Shown here: in pieces, positions 33,286 to 42,465 of the stretch
Layout of the letters: every line of letters starts with the position of its first letter
Position numbering within the stretch: the first letter of the stretch is position 1
Source: a virus
Length of the DNA: 63,963 nt
Reading direction: 5' to 3' (one strand)
Virus record (IMG/VR): IMGVR_UViG_3300044940_000357
Coordinates: 1 to 63,963 of that record
Translations under genes and position numbers: made by a program
Notes under the pieces: generated by a model
What the model was told of the DNA's origin: nothing
The model's input: only the letters and a program-made list of their open reading frames with translations
Database searches by the model: none

Positions 33286-33816
33286 ATGAATAATTTAGAA
33301 GTAGCTGTATTACTAAAAATATTAAAAGCTATAAAATCAAATATCGATCCTCTTGATATTATAAAAGAGATGTGTTTAAAAATGGCTAAGTTTTATGCTC
33401 TGATCAGAGACATTGAAGACAGTAACGATATTGTTTTACCAAAAGAATATATTGAGTTAATGTATGTTATGTATAAGATAAAAGAAAATCTCGACTTGCC
33501 ATGTTTTGACACATCTCCTGAGGCTTGTGATGATAATCCTCCTAGACTATTATCTGATAGTATGATTAGATTTGGGGGTATATTGCTATTACAACAACAA
33601 GAAGAAGAACAACAACAAGAAGAAGACAAAAGCGTTGATAACCAATATCAAAAATATATTGATGCTGCTTTAAAAGTACAATTTATGAATTTGATATGCG
33701 CTGTCGATTCTAATAGTATTAGTACCGATACTATTACAAACATTATGATACAAGTAAGAACTTTCAAATCCATGGGATTTTCTCGGTTAATGTATACAAA
33801 AGAACTATTTGAATAA
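33286..33816 (+). CDS. protein with Gln/Glu repeat, unknown function
   Basis: About 176 residues from ATG at 33286 (MNNLEVAVLLKILKA); an upstream GTG at 33223 is possible. Helical, with a low-complexity QQQEEEQQQEE tract encoded by CAA/GAA runs (33590-33630). Directly upstream of the AAA+ module. Not recognised. Confidence 0.62.
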   Translation: MNNLEVAVLLKILKAIKSNIDPLDIIKEMCLKMAKFYALIRDIEDSNDIVLPKEYIELMYVMYKIKENLDLPCFDTSPEACDDNPPRLLSDSMIRFGGILLLQQQEEEQQQEEDKSVDNQYQKYIDAALKVQFMNLICAVDSNSISTDTITNIMIQVRTFKSMGFSRLMYTKELFE

Positions 33817-34038
33817 ATGATTGAAGCAATACTTGATATTAAATTAAAACTTGGTATAGCTTACGCATATATCATTTATTTAGAAGAAGATGAAATTAAA
33901 ACATGGTTAATTGAAGAGTATTCTAATAAAGATAGAGATGTCTCATCCGACTGCATGATCTTGTTTACTAAAGAATATACTCAATTATCTTATAATGTTT
34001 TGCTATCAAATCAAATCTTTAATTTTAAAACTTTATAA
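33817..34038 (+). CDS. small acidic protein before the AAA+ gene
   Basis: 73 residues (MIEAILDIKLKLGIAYA). Starts immediately after the previous stop and ends two bases before the AAA+ ATG, so it is probably in the same operon. Not recognised. Confidence 0.6.
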   Translation: MIEAILDIKLKLGIAYAYIIYLEEDEIKTWLIEEYSNKDRDVSSDCMILFTKEYTQLSYNVLLSNQIFNFKTL

Positions 34039-34040
34039 TA

Positions 34041-35207
34041 ATGACAAAGATAAATCTCACAGAACTACAAAATTATTTTAATGAACGCATGTATGGTTTT
34101 GATGCCAAAATATTTGGTATTGCTTGGAATAGTAATCAAAATGTATTACTGACAGGTCCAGGTGGATATGGTAAAACATACAGCGCTCAATTATTTTATG
34201 ATTTTTTAGTACATAAAGGTATATTTCCAGAAGGTAGTAAACCTTTCGTTCAATCATTAAATCCCGATACTACCACTGAAAAAATCTTTGGCGGTACTAA
34301 TATTAAAGAATTTACCGAAAACGGAGCTATGGTTTATAATTGCCATAATAGCTTTGCTAATGCGCCTTTTGTTATCTTTGAGGAGTTTCTTGACGCACCA
34401 TCATCTTCTTTGATGGCTCTTAAAGACGCTCTTACTTCTGGATATGTCAGAGATGGTCTTTATACCTATGAGGTAAAAACAAAGATGATAATTGCTTGTA
34501 CTAATCTTTCAGCAGATGAATTTGCGGAAGATGACGCTACACAAGCTTTATTAGAGCGTTTTAGATTTCAAATGGTTGTGCGATGGAACGGTCATACAGA
34601 AGACGATTATATAAAGTCCTATGAAATAGCAACTGGTAATAAAGGAGACGATATCATTGTTAAAGCAGTAGCCAATGCGGCAGCTGCTTCTTACGGTGTA
34701 GGCGGAGATCGTCCAGTAAGTCCTCGTACTTATATGACAGCGGTTGAAGCTTGTAAAGGATGTGATAAAGATATAGATCCTTTGACTCCGTTGTATTATA
34801 TGGATTATCCTGGTGGGTTCAAACCAGCAGCTGTTAAAACTGCTAGCGCTAATCTTGCAGCTTTAAGAAAAGTTATGGAAGATCTTGAAAGATTAGCCAA
34901 TTATCAAAGCATGTGGGATACTTATAAAGAGAACTTTAAGACTACGGCTAAAACTATTAACGAAGAAAACTTAATCAAGTTATATAATATGGCCGCTAAA
35001 CTTAAAGAAACTTTAAGCGAGGTCTCGCTTATTAAAGTTACAGATAACGCTTTACCTAACTATCGTAAACTTCTTAGTAGCTATAAAAGTTTATATACTA
35101 GTTGGTATGAGTTTATCGCAAATAAAGTTAAAGAAGACCCATCAATTACTAACGAAAATCTTTTAAAATTATCCAATAGTAGTGTTGAAAGATATGAATT
35201 CAATTGA
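34041..35207 (+). CDS. MoxR-like AAA+ ATPase, AT-rich copy
   Basis: 388 residues. Walker A is TGPGGYGKT (about 38-46), Walker B FVIFEEFLD, sensor 1 ACTN, then LLERFRFQM. It aligns with the protein at 21343 over most of its length, including NxNQNVLLTGPGGYGKT, and adds a C-terminal helical tail of about 25 residues. The coding sequence is AT-rich and lacks the dense inverted repeats of the other copy. It overlaps its VWA partner by 14 bases. By family, it would remodel a substrate together with the VWA protein. Confidence 0.88.
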   Translation: MTKINLTELQNYFNERMYGFDAKIFGIAWNSNQNVLLTGPGGYGKTYSAQLFYDFLVHKGIFPEGSKPFVQSLNPDTTTEKIFGGTNIKEFTENGAMVYNCHNSFANAPFVIFEEFLDAPSSSLMALKDALTSGYVRDGLYTYEVKTKMIIACTNLSADEFAEDDATQALLERFRFQMVVRWNGHTEDDYIKSYEIATGNKGDDIIVKAVANAAAASYGVGGDRPVSPRTYMTAVEACKGCDKDIDPLTPLYYMDYPGGFKPAAVKTASANLAALRKVMEDLERLANYQSMWDTYKENFKTTAKTINEENLIKLYNMAAKLKETLSEVSLIKVTDNALPNYRKLLSSYKSLYTSWYEFIANKVKEDPSITNENLLKLSNSSVERYEFN

Positions 35208-36567
35208 GCCTAGAGTGATTAAACACAGCTCATATGATTATCTTTCCGATAGCTTAATCAACGCCCGCTTTGATGGAGTGGGCGTTGTTGAAGCTAAAAG
35301 AGAGAAAATGAGCTACGATCTAATAAGAGATCTTGCATATTATCACAGTTACTTTTTCATGGGAGAAGACCCTAAAAAAGCATTGATAGATGCACATACT
35401 GCTTATAAAAGAGAAGACTTCAATAGCGATGAAGAGTATTGGGAGCGTATAGCTTATCACAATAATATTATCAATTTTATAAGAGATATAAATATCAACA
35501 TATTTACAGGTAATACTCCAGCCCAAAAAGCGGCATCGGTAATGTTGTCTATTTTAGCAATGGATAATGAAAAAGATAATAGTGAAAAAAATGGCGCTAT
35601 GATGGACTTCTTTAAACCTACCGATGAAGAAATTGATAAAGCTAAAGAAGGAAAATTAAACGATAGCAGAGAAATCCCTACAGAAACAAAGAAGAATAAT
35701 AAAGAAAGTGTCAATGGTAGTGGTGTTGGTGGACAAGGAAGGGCTGATAGAGTTACTTTACTTGAAGACTATGTTCATACTACAATCGATTATGCTATCG
35801 ATAGTCCTATTGCAAGTGAATATTTTAATACCACTACTACTAACGGAGAATTGGCTTTATTTAATATGACTAATGAACAAAGAATATTAATAAACCAACT
35901 TTCCATTGTTTCTTCTATGGGAAAACTCAATACTAGAAAAAAGAGACCTGGTAAATGCTATGGTTTAATGAATGACATAGGTGATATAGTACACGCTTCT
36001 CCACGATCTCAGTTATTATCTCCTATACTTCCTATAAAATTAATAGAGAAGACCCTTACCACTAGTAAATCAAAACAAGGAGGAAAGCAAATACTTATAT
36101 ATCTTATTGATGATAGTGGGTCAATGAGCGTTATAGAAAAAGTACGTTGGGTTAAAACTTTGATGATTAATCGTCTTGATGCTGTAGCAAAGAATAAAGC
36201 AGAATTATATGTAGCTTGGTATATAGAAGATATTATACCTAAGTCAATTATTCATATTAAGAATAAAGCACAAGCAATAGAATTTTCTAAAAAACAATTC
36301 TTTGGCAATTTTAACGGAGGTGGTACTAATATAGCAAGAGCTATTAAAAGTACTGTTGATAGCATCAAAAGTAATAACTTTTACGGTAACCCTATTAAAG
36401 GTGTAAATCCTCAAATAGTCTTGATTAACGATGGTCAAGATTTTATAGATAAAAATTACGAAGTAGGTAAGGGAATTACACTTAATAGTTTTATTTTAGG
36501 GGGTGATAATAAAAACTTAGAAATTGTTACACGAAGATCTGGAGGGACTTATGTTAGATTCTTATAG
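35194..36567 (+). CDS. VWA-domain protein, AT-rich copy
   Basis: About 457 residues from ATG at 35194 (MNSIEPRVIKHSSYD). The VWA metal site is LIDDSGSM, then GNFNGGGTN and LINDGQDF. It shares WVKxxxxxRLDAV, NTPxxKAASV and the C-terminal LGxDN motif with the protein at 22546. The linker in the middle is longer and Lys/Asp-rich. Partner of the AAA+ protein before it. The phage thus carries two MoxR-VWA pairs. Confidence 0.88.
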   Translation: MNSIEPRVIKHSSYDYLSDSLINARFDGVGVVEAKREKMSYDLIRDLAYYHSYFFMGEDPKKALIDAHTAYKREDFNSDEEYWERIAYHNNIINFIRDININIFTGNTPAQKAASVMLSILAMDNEKDNSEKNGAMMDFFKPTDEEIDKAKEGKLNDSREIPTETKKNNKESVNGSGVGGQGRADRVTLLEDYVHTTIDYAIDSPIASEYFNTTTTNGELALFNMTNEQRILINQLSIVSSMGKLNTRKKRPGKCYGLMNDIGDIVHASPRSQLLSPILPIKLIEKTLTTSKSKQGGKQILIYLIDDSGSMSVIEKVRWVKTLMINRLDAVAKNKAELYVAWYIEDIIPKSIIHIKNKAQAIEFSKKQFFGNFNGGGTNIARAIKSTVDSIKSNNFYGNPIKGVNPQIVLINDGQDFIDKNYEVGKGITLNSFILGGDNKNLEIVTRRSGGTYVRFL

Positions 36568-36889
36568 CGATTACGTTACTCCTAAAATATTAGAACAAGT
36601 AAATATACTTACTGCTCTTTTAAAGATATTAAGTAATCAATATTATTCTATTATATCTAAAAGAGTTTATCACGATAATGAAGAAACGTATGAAACAGTA
36701 ATATATTTTTCATCTAAAGATGATTTCGATGTATATATAGCTTCCCATACTGGAATATACGCAGCTGCATTTCGTGATAAAAGTGGTATACTTGTTATTA
36801 ATAAAGCTGATTATTATCAAGTTTTAGATTTTAAAACTGTCAGTACCAAATCATTTCGTTCTTTGTTTGAAACTATAATATTAAACTAA
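36551..36889 (+). CDS. small protein following the AAA+/VWA pair
   Basis: About 112 residues from ATG at 36551 (MLDSYSDYVTPKILE), overlapping the VWA stop by 17 bases. It may be the counterpart of the gene at 23984, judging from position and a weakly similar FSSKDDFDVYI segment. Could be the substrate or adaptor of the ATPase; not shown. Confidence 0.58.
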   Translation: MLDSYSDYVTPKILEQVNILTALLKILSNQYYSIISKRVYHDNEETYETVIYFSSKDDFDVYIASHTGIYAAAFRDKSGILVINKADYYQVLDFKTVSTKSFRSLFETIILN

Positions 36890-36932
36890 GAACAGATTAA
36901 ATTAAATATTCACATCTTAAAAAAATAAAACA

Positions 36933-38033
36933 GTGGCATACTTTATTAAAACCGAAGATGAGTTAAAAAAATCAGGAGCGTGGAATTATTCTACTAATGT
37001 TCCTGTTGGATTTCCAAAAGATGGAAGTAAAAATTCAATGATTGGTAGCGTTTTACCTACTCATTTAATTCCAAAGTGTAAATCTGGAAAACCATTTACT
37101 TATAATAAAGTAAAACTTTCACCAAAACATTTAAAACAGGTAAATACGAAATACAGATTTATAACTGAAAAAGAGCTAGTAACCGAGTTCAAGTATAAAA
37201 TCATATATCGTGTACCAATTCCAGCATTTAAATGTAAACACGCTTTTTACAACGATGGAAGCAATCATAAATATTTTGGGGCTTTTTGTACCGAAGATGT
37301 TAATAAACAAATTGAAAAAGGTAACTCGATAATAGTTATTGATAATTACGAGTGGAGTAATGTATTTTTCAAACCAATAGCCGATGGTGAATTACCTATA
37401 GCTAGAAATAAAACACTTCAAGAACTCATAAGAGATGGAGCTACAATTACTGGTCCTAATCTTACTTATTTAGATAAAACCATTTTAATCGATAGCTATT
37501 ATAAAATTTCAGGTAGATGTCCTGCAGAAACTCATCAAGACATACAAGATAAATTTTACAAATTGGGAGAGATCGATTGGTTGACTAACCGTAGCATATT
37601 TGACATTGTCAATAAGCCTATTGAAACAGGTGACTTTGTTAAGGTAACATCAGGACCTAATGCTGGAAAAGTTATACAAGTAAAAAAAGCCAACGATTTA
37701 ATTTATTTTAACATTGAGAATGATGAATATTATAGTTTCGCTGACATAACACACGTGTCAGACGAAGAAAAAGAATCAATACTTAAAACGATTCAAGATG
37801 AAGTTAACCTTGTTGAAAACACTCAAGGTATTCATTATGTAAAATGTGTTGATACCTTTGTAAAAGGTAATACTGTGTTTACAAAAGGTATAATCTATCC
37901 TATACTTGATATATATCCTGAAACAGAATCTAATCAAGAAGAATATCTTATCAGTAATGGAAAAGATACACTATTAATATCATCATTACATCCAAAGTTT
38001 GAGGATTTTTATCGTTACGATATATTTGAATAG
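36933..38033 (+). CDS. 366-residue protein with KOW motif
   Basis: Starts at GTG (36933) after an A-rich stretch. The N-terminal 200 residues are basic alpha/beta with no motif. Near residues 230-250, TGDFVKVTSGPNAGKVIQVK is a good KOW motif, as in NusG/Spt5 and ribosomal proteins that contact RNA or RNA polymerase. A second SH3-like strand set follows near residue 300. A role in transcription or RNA binding is plausible from the motif only. Confidence 0.65.
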   Translation: MAYFIKTEDELKKSGAWNYSTNVPVGFPKDGSKNSMIGSVLPTHLIPKCKSGKPFTYNKVKLSPKHLKQVNTKYRFITEKELVTEFKYKIIYRVPIPAFKCKHAFYNDGSNHKYFGAFCTEDVNKQIEKGNSIIVIDNYEWSNVFFKPIADGELPIARNKTLQELIRDGATITGPNLTYLDKTILIDSYYKISGRCPAETHQDIQDKFYKLGEIDWLTNRSIFDIVNKPIETGDFVKVTSGPNAGKVIQVKKANDLIYFNIENDEYYSFADITHVSDEEKESILKTIQDEVNLVENTQGIHYVKCVDTFVKGNTVFTKGIIYPILDIYPETESNQEEYLISNGKDTLLISSLHPKFEDFYRYDIFE

Positions 38034-38035
38034 TT

Positions 38036-38221
38036 ATGACTAAGGCTAATCGAGAATTATTAGAAAGAAAAAAGAACATTATAAGACACGTATCTCAATA
38101 TGAAACTTTTGATTCAATTCCTCGAGACGTATTAAATAATGTAAAATTTACTTACAATGTTAGTACCGATTATGTTAAAACTTTGTTTGTAAGCTATAAA
38201 AGAGGAGAGATATTGTTGTAA
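38036..38221 (+). CDS. small basic protein
   Basis: 61 residues (MTKANRELLERKKNIIRH), basic helical N-terminus. Two bases after the preceding stop, so co-transcribed. Not recognised. Confidence 0.55.
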   Translation: MTKANRELLERKKNIIRHVSQYETFDSIPRDVLNNVKFTYNVSTDYVKTLFVSYKRGEILL

Positions 38222-38236
38222 TTAAATTGTTGTGTA

Positions 38237-38407
38237 ATGAAAGCTTGTGAAGGAGTCGATTGTCCAATTAAAGACACATGTCAATTATATATGACATACA
38301 AAAAATTAAATTACTTTTCAAAACCTACGGAAATAATCTTACCTCCATATGACAAAAAATCAAGAAAGTGTAGCGCCTATGTATTGTTTCGTAAACCACG
38401 TAGCTAA
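38237..38407 (+). CDS. 56-residue Cys-containing protein
   Basis: MKACEGVDCPIKDTCQLYMT holds three Cys in a CxxxxCPxxxxxC arrangement, with a fourth later (SRKCSAY), so a zinc knuckle is possible. It overlaps the next frame by up to 59 bases. Real if the next gene starts at 38379 rather than 38349. Confidence 0.45.
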   Translation: MKACEGVDCPIKDTCQLYMTYKKLNYFSKPTEIILPPYDKKSRKCSAYVLFRKPRS

Positions 38408-38792
38408 TATTGGCAACGTTATATTTTCATCTGATCATGAGTTATATCATGTAATGGATGTGCGTAAAGATTGTGTTTTAGCTAAACCTTTAACAAACAA
38501 TCACAACGAAATATACATATCAAGTTATAAAGTAATAGCCAGAGTAGAATTAATTAAACCTCAGGTTGTTAATGTTTATGATACATTTCTTGTCCCTGAT
38601 TTTCCATATCCTTTCGATATGCTTTATTTTGTAGAGTTTAAAGATTACATGGGTAAATATAAATGTACCAATTTGGAAAAAGAAATATGGGGTATTGATG
38701 AAGATATTGTGTTATCTTACGCTTGTAACTATACAAAGAAGCTTTCTGAAATGGATATTTTAGAACTTAAGCGTATCATTTCCGAGTGGTAA
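38349..38792 (+). CDS. protein of unknown function
   Basis: 147 residues, or 137 from the second ATG (MYCFVNHVANIGN). Beta-rich. Not recognised. Followed by a strong terminator hairpin. Confidence 0.62.
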   Translation: MTKNQESVAPMYCFVNHVANIGNVIFSSDHELYHVMDVRKDCVLAKPLTNNHNEIYISSYKVIARVELIKPQVVNVYDTFLVPDFPYPFDMLYFVEFKDYMGKYKCTNLEKEIWGIDEDIVLSYACNYTKKLSEMDILELKRIISEW

Positions 38793-38810
38793 GTTGTATA
38801 TTTGCCTATT

Positions 38811-38833
38811 GTTTATACCCTATGGGTATAAAC
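38811..38833 (+). terminator. intrinsic terminator
   Basis: GTTTATACCC-TAT-GGGTATAAAC, a perfect 10-bp stem with a 3-base loop, followed by AATTTTA. Ends the small-gene operon before the muramidase. Confidence 0.65.
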
Positions 38834-38860
38834 AATTTTAGTGCAACTAATAAAACCAAT

Positions 38861-39283
38861 ATGAAATACATCATGACAATTGTCTTATTATTTATTTCAA
38901 CAACTATTCAAAATAAACCTTGGTTATATCCCGAATTAAAAGTTGTTGATAAAATAGAAGACATAATAATGCCAGATATTATGAATAAAATAGCATATCA
39001 AGAGTCAAGAAATAACTGGTATGCTATTAATCATAATACCAATGGCACAATAGACTTGGGACGATATCAAATTAATACTGTGGCTTTTAAAGAACTAAAC
39101 AATGTGTATAATATGGAAATTCCTGATAAGGATACTTTTTTATCCGACACTTTGTTACAAAAAAAATACGCTCTTGTATTATATGAACATAATACTATAA
39201 TTTTAAAGCGAAGAAAAATACCAGTCAATGATGCGACTATATTATTAGCTTGGAAACACTCTGGTTATAATGTTAATTGGTAA
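38861..39283 (+). CDS. exported SLT-type lytic transglycosylase
   Basis: About 140 residues from ATG at 38861 (MKYIMTIVLLFISTTIQ, a signal peptide). IAYQESRNNWYAINHNTNG followed by IDLGRYQIN is the lytic transglycosylase core, with the catalytic Glu in QES and the GxYQIN motif. It would cleave peptidoglycan from the periplasmic side. The domain is short and the frame ends just after WKHSGYN. Its place among early genes rather than with tail genes is unusual. Confidence 0.78.
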   Translation: MKYIMTIVLLFISTTIQNKPWLYPELKVVDKIEDIIMPDIMNKIAYQESRNNWYAINHNTNGTIDLGRYQINTVAFKELNNVYNMEIPDKDTFLSDTLLQKKYALVLYEHNTIILKRRKIPVNDATILLAWKHSGYNVNW

Positions 39284-39369
39284 AAATACCGATAAATTTT
39301 GATTATAATATTAAACAATTTCGTCCCAAGTATCGTAAAATATTTTATTAACACTATAAAATAAATTAT

Positions 39370-39993
39370 ATGTCTATACAAAAAGTTATAGAACGTATTA
39401 GGATAGCTTCAAGCTTTTGGGTACCAGTATTTGTCTTTTTGTTACCTTTGGGTTTGATGGTTTTATCTGGAATACTAAATCACAATTATGCTACAAGAGT
39501 AGCTACTGAACTTGGTCTTGATAGTACTCGTATAAAAGCGGCAGGTTTCTTTATATTGGCTACAGGTTCTTTATTATTTTCTTATCCTTTTGTATTATCT
39601 CATTTTAAAATGGATAATACTCTTGATCCCGCCGAAAAAAAGATGTTATCTATTTTATTATTAGTAGCAATTACTCCTTATAGCGTATTAATTTTATTTG
39701 ATGCTTTCAATAAATATAAACAAGGTACATTATCTAATGTGTCCACTTTATTTGATATAGCTCAAGTAGTAATAGCTATGGGATTTGAATATGCTGCTGG
39801 TATATTGGCATTACCTATTAGAAAATTAATGTTTAGCGATGTAGCTAATAAAGGAGGTGGTGGAAGCTCATCATCTAAAAGTGTTGGTATCGATGCAAAT
39901 AAAACCTATGGAGGAGGTAGCGGCTCTAATTCTGGACAAGGAGGAGATAACAAGCAAAATCCTCCTGTTGCTCCAAAATCAGGGCCTACTTAA
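39370..39993 (+). CDS. multi-pass membrane protein with Gly/Ser-rich tail
   Basis: 207 residues with about four transmembrane helices (FWVPVFVFLLPLGLMVLSG, AAGFFILATGSLLFSY, LSILLLVAITPYSVLIL, and one near residue 140). A hydrophilic C-terminal tail of about 50 residues is rich in Gly, Ser and Asn (GGGGSSSSKS). It follows the exported muramidase gene, so a holin-like or envelope role is possible, but the tail is unlike known holins. Confidence 0.68.
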   Translation: MSIQKVIERIRIASSFWVPVFVFLLPLGLMVLSGILNHNYATRVATELGLDSTRIKAAGFFILATGSLLFSYPFVLSHFKMDNTLDPAEKKMLSILLLVAITPYSVLILFDAFNKYKQGTLSNVSTLFDIAQVVIAMGFEYAAGILALPIRKLMFSDVANKGGGGSSSSKSVGIDANKTYGGGSGSNSGQGGDNKQNPPVAPKSGPT

Positions 39994-40014
39994 ACATCAG
40001 GCAATATCGATATA

Positions 40015-40800
40015 ATGAAAAAAATCAATGAAAAAGATCCTAATTTAAAAGTGGGTCGTCAATTATCCATAGGATATCAATCAAATAATTATAGAAAACT
40101 TATGCGATTGGTAAATGATAAATCAATTCCTGACAAATCTATTGAAGAGTTAACTCTTGAGATTGAGATGGTTATGAATATGGGAGAAGTTGACGACCCC
40201 GATCAGGATTTCCAAGCTGAATATAGAGAGTTAAAAGTAACAGCTATTGATAGATTACAAAAAATAATCGATTCTAAAAAAAGAGTAAATACTCCTTTAG
40301 TATTACCAAATATTGATTATTTTAAAGAAGATTTATTTGATAGAGCAGGTAAAGTATCTAAACTGTTAAAAATAAATTATACACGTTTAGTACAAAAAAT
40401 AGAAAATGACATAGGTTTGACTATGGAATTTATAAAACTAGCTGATAACTATATAGGAAATACTACTAGTATAATAGCTAGAACTGACCTGATTAAATTT
40501 TTAGGTACTATTGGAATATCTCAATCCACAAGTGATAATTTACAATCGGAATTTATCAATACTGTTTGTTTTTTACTTATCGATTACATTACTTATGAAC
40601 TTGGGGTAGTAGAAGAACATAGCTATAAAGAAGCAAGACTATTACTTGAGGATGCTTTTACAATACCTGGCTTTGAAGATACTGTCAGAGATGCTTATTA
40701 CAACTTATCAGGTGAAGAATTAATAAATCAATTTATAAAAATATTAATTCACTTTGATGTAGTTAAACCAAACGTTTACGATTATATAAAAGATGAATAA
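40015..40800 (+). CDS. helical protein of unknown function
   Basis: 261 residues (MKKINEKDPNLKVGRQL), all-helical and charged. It overlaps the next gene by eight bases. Not recognised. Confidence 0.65.
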   Translation: MKKINEKDPNLKVGRQLSIGYQSNNYRKLMRLVNDKSIPDKSIEELTLEIEMVMNMGEVDDPDQDFQAEYRELKVTAIDRLQKIIDSKKRVNTPLVLPNIDYFKEDLFDRAGKVSKLLKINYTRLVQKIENDIGLTMEFIKLADNYIGNTTSIIARTDLIKFLGTIGISQSTSDNLQSEFINTVCFLLIDYITYELGVVEEHSYKEARLLLEDAFTIPGFEDTVRDAYYNLSGEELINQFIKILIHFDVVKPNVYDYIKDE

Positions 40801-41275
40801 ATCTTCTTTAGATTTGATATATGAAAATCTATTAAACAACTCGTTTTCTAACATAATTAAAGAATCAAAACCTGGTCCATTTCCTAAAAGAAAGCCTGGA
40901 CACATTGATCTTGGTGTAGTAATATACAATATATTAAGGGAGAGATTTGATAAAAATAATCCCGATGCAACAAGTACAGTCAGAAAAAGTTTTTATTGTC
41001 ATCTTAAAAACTTTTTATTAGAACTTGATGGAAATAATCAAGTACCTTGTGAACCTGTTATAGATGTCATAGAAGCTCATAGTTACAGTAGCTCTAGAAG
41101 AAATCAAGACTCTATTAATATATCGGTGTATACTAGCGACAAGTACAAAAGAGTATACTATCCCGATCCTAATTTTAAAATTAGTAACGGTAGTGATAAT
41201 AGTGTTATGATTGGAAGAAAGTTAGTAAACGATGGTTATAAGAACATAATGACAAGTGTTGATGTGTGCGTATAG
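40793..41275 (+). CDS. protein of unknown function
   Basis: 160 residues with a basic Pro-rich stretch (ESKPGPFPKRKPGH) and a beta-rich C-terminal half. Not recognised. Overlaps the preceding gene. Confidence 0.62.
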   Translation: MNKSSLDLIYENLLNNSFSNIIKESKPGPFPKRKPGHIDLGVVIYNILRERFDKNNPDATSTVRKSFYCHLKNFLLELDGNNQVPCEPVIDVIEAHSYSSSRRNQDSINISVYTSDKYKRVYYPDPNFKISNGSDNSVMIGRKLVNDGYKNIMTSVDVCV

Positions 41276-41315
41276 TAAGTTAAACATTGTGTCTAGAGAG
41301 TCAATAAACAAGACT

Positions 41316-41873
41316 ATGAAAAATAAATTGAAAATAGGTATCATTAAATTTACTCCATCGGCGACAAATCCTGATGGAAAATTAGCACACGTAGAATGCG
41401 TTAATATTCATACTATGAAACGATTTACCAAAAAACTATCCAATATGTATAGACAAGGGTCTATAGGAGAAAAGGTAGAATATAATGGTCGAGTCGTAGT
41501 AATAACTGGTGTAAGATATCGCGATGGTGTTAATTATTACACCGTAGCTGATCTTGAAAATTTAGATCATACTTTTGAGGTAACCAATGTAAAATGGTTA
41601 TCTAAAAAAGCAACTATTAATGAAGGCGATCTCTGGTACGTTGAAGAAGTAGGAGACTATGTTTATCTTGTTAAAAAATCAAAATCCAAGTTAGTGAAAG
41701 AACGTTGGCAAAGTAAAAGTCCATCGTTACGAGTAGCATGTTTAGAAGAACATCCTCATCTTTCTTTTGTATCAGAAAATGATGTTGTGGTAGCAGGTGG
41801 AGAGAGTATACCGTTATATACTTTACTTGCAAATGCCGATAAAAATAAAAATATTAACTATCCAAGAAAGTAA
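41316..41873 (+). CDS. SH3-like protein of unknown function
   Basis: About 185 residues from ATG at 41316 (MKNKLKIGIIKFTPS); a start at 41256 is possible. Two SH3-like units are suggested (GEKVEYNGRVVVITGVRY, then EGDLWYVEEVGDYVYLVKK). Not assigned. Confidence 0.6.
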   Translation: MKNKLKIGIIKFTPSATNPDGKLAHVECVNIHTMKRFTKKLSNMYRQGSIGEKVEYNGRVVVITGVRYRDGVNYYTVADLENLDHTFEVTNVKWLSKKATINEGDLWYVEEVGDYVYLVKKSKSKLVKERWQSKSPSLRVACLEEHPHLSFVSENDVVVAGGESIPLYTLLANADKNKNINYPRK

Positions 41874-42465
41874 AAACAATCAGGGTGGTAAAGTAAAAAT
41901 ATTATTTCCTGCTCGTATAGAAGCAATAGAAGCTACTAATAACCCCAATGTGTTATCAGTAAAATTATCTTGCGAAGTATATACTTTTTATGAAGGATAT
42001 AATCGTAATGATTACGGATGGACTCTACAAAAAGAACATCTACGATCTATAGGCATACCAGAACCATATGTTAATTGGATTACTTACGAACCAGAAGTAA
42101 GATATGCTACCGATAACATATCAAAATTTATTGCTAGACGATTAGATCTTGAAGAAGGTATGTATATTGATGGAACGTTTATAGATAAATTAAAATTAAA
42201 AGATCCTCCTTTTGACGGATGTCCTCAGGTTATATATTTTAAAGTCGATGATCAAATTTATCATACTGTTAATCGTACAGGTATAAAGATAAGAAATGAA
42301 GAAGAACTAGTCGAGGTACAAGATATTGATTTTGATCCCGATGATATAATTATAACCGAAATGTATTATCCTAGATTTGTATTAAATACATTAAATGAAG
42401 TAAGGGACGACGACGAAAAGAGATCAGTTAGCAAAGAAGAAGTGTGGGTATGTTTAGAGAAATAG
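41833..42465 (+). CDS. protein of unknown function upstream of polymerase
   Basis: About 210 residues from ATG at 41833. The folded part seems to begin at KVKILFPARIEAIEA, so a later start is possible. Alpha/beta, acidic C-terminus. Overlaps the DNA polymerase gene by 16 bases. Not recognised. Confidence 0.6.
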   Translation: MPIKIKILTIQESKNNQGGKVKILFPARIEAIEATNNPNVLSVKLSCEVYTFYEGYNRNDYGWTLQKEHLRSIGIPEPYVNWITYEPEVRYATDNISKFIARRLDLEEGMYIDGTFIDKLKLKDPPFDGCPQVIYFKVDDQIYHTVNRTGIKIRNEEELVEVQDIDFDPDDIIITEMYYPRFVLNTLNEVRDDDEKRSVSKEEVWVCLEK

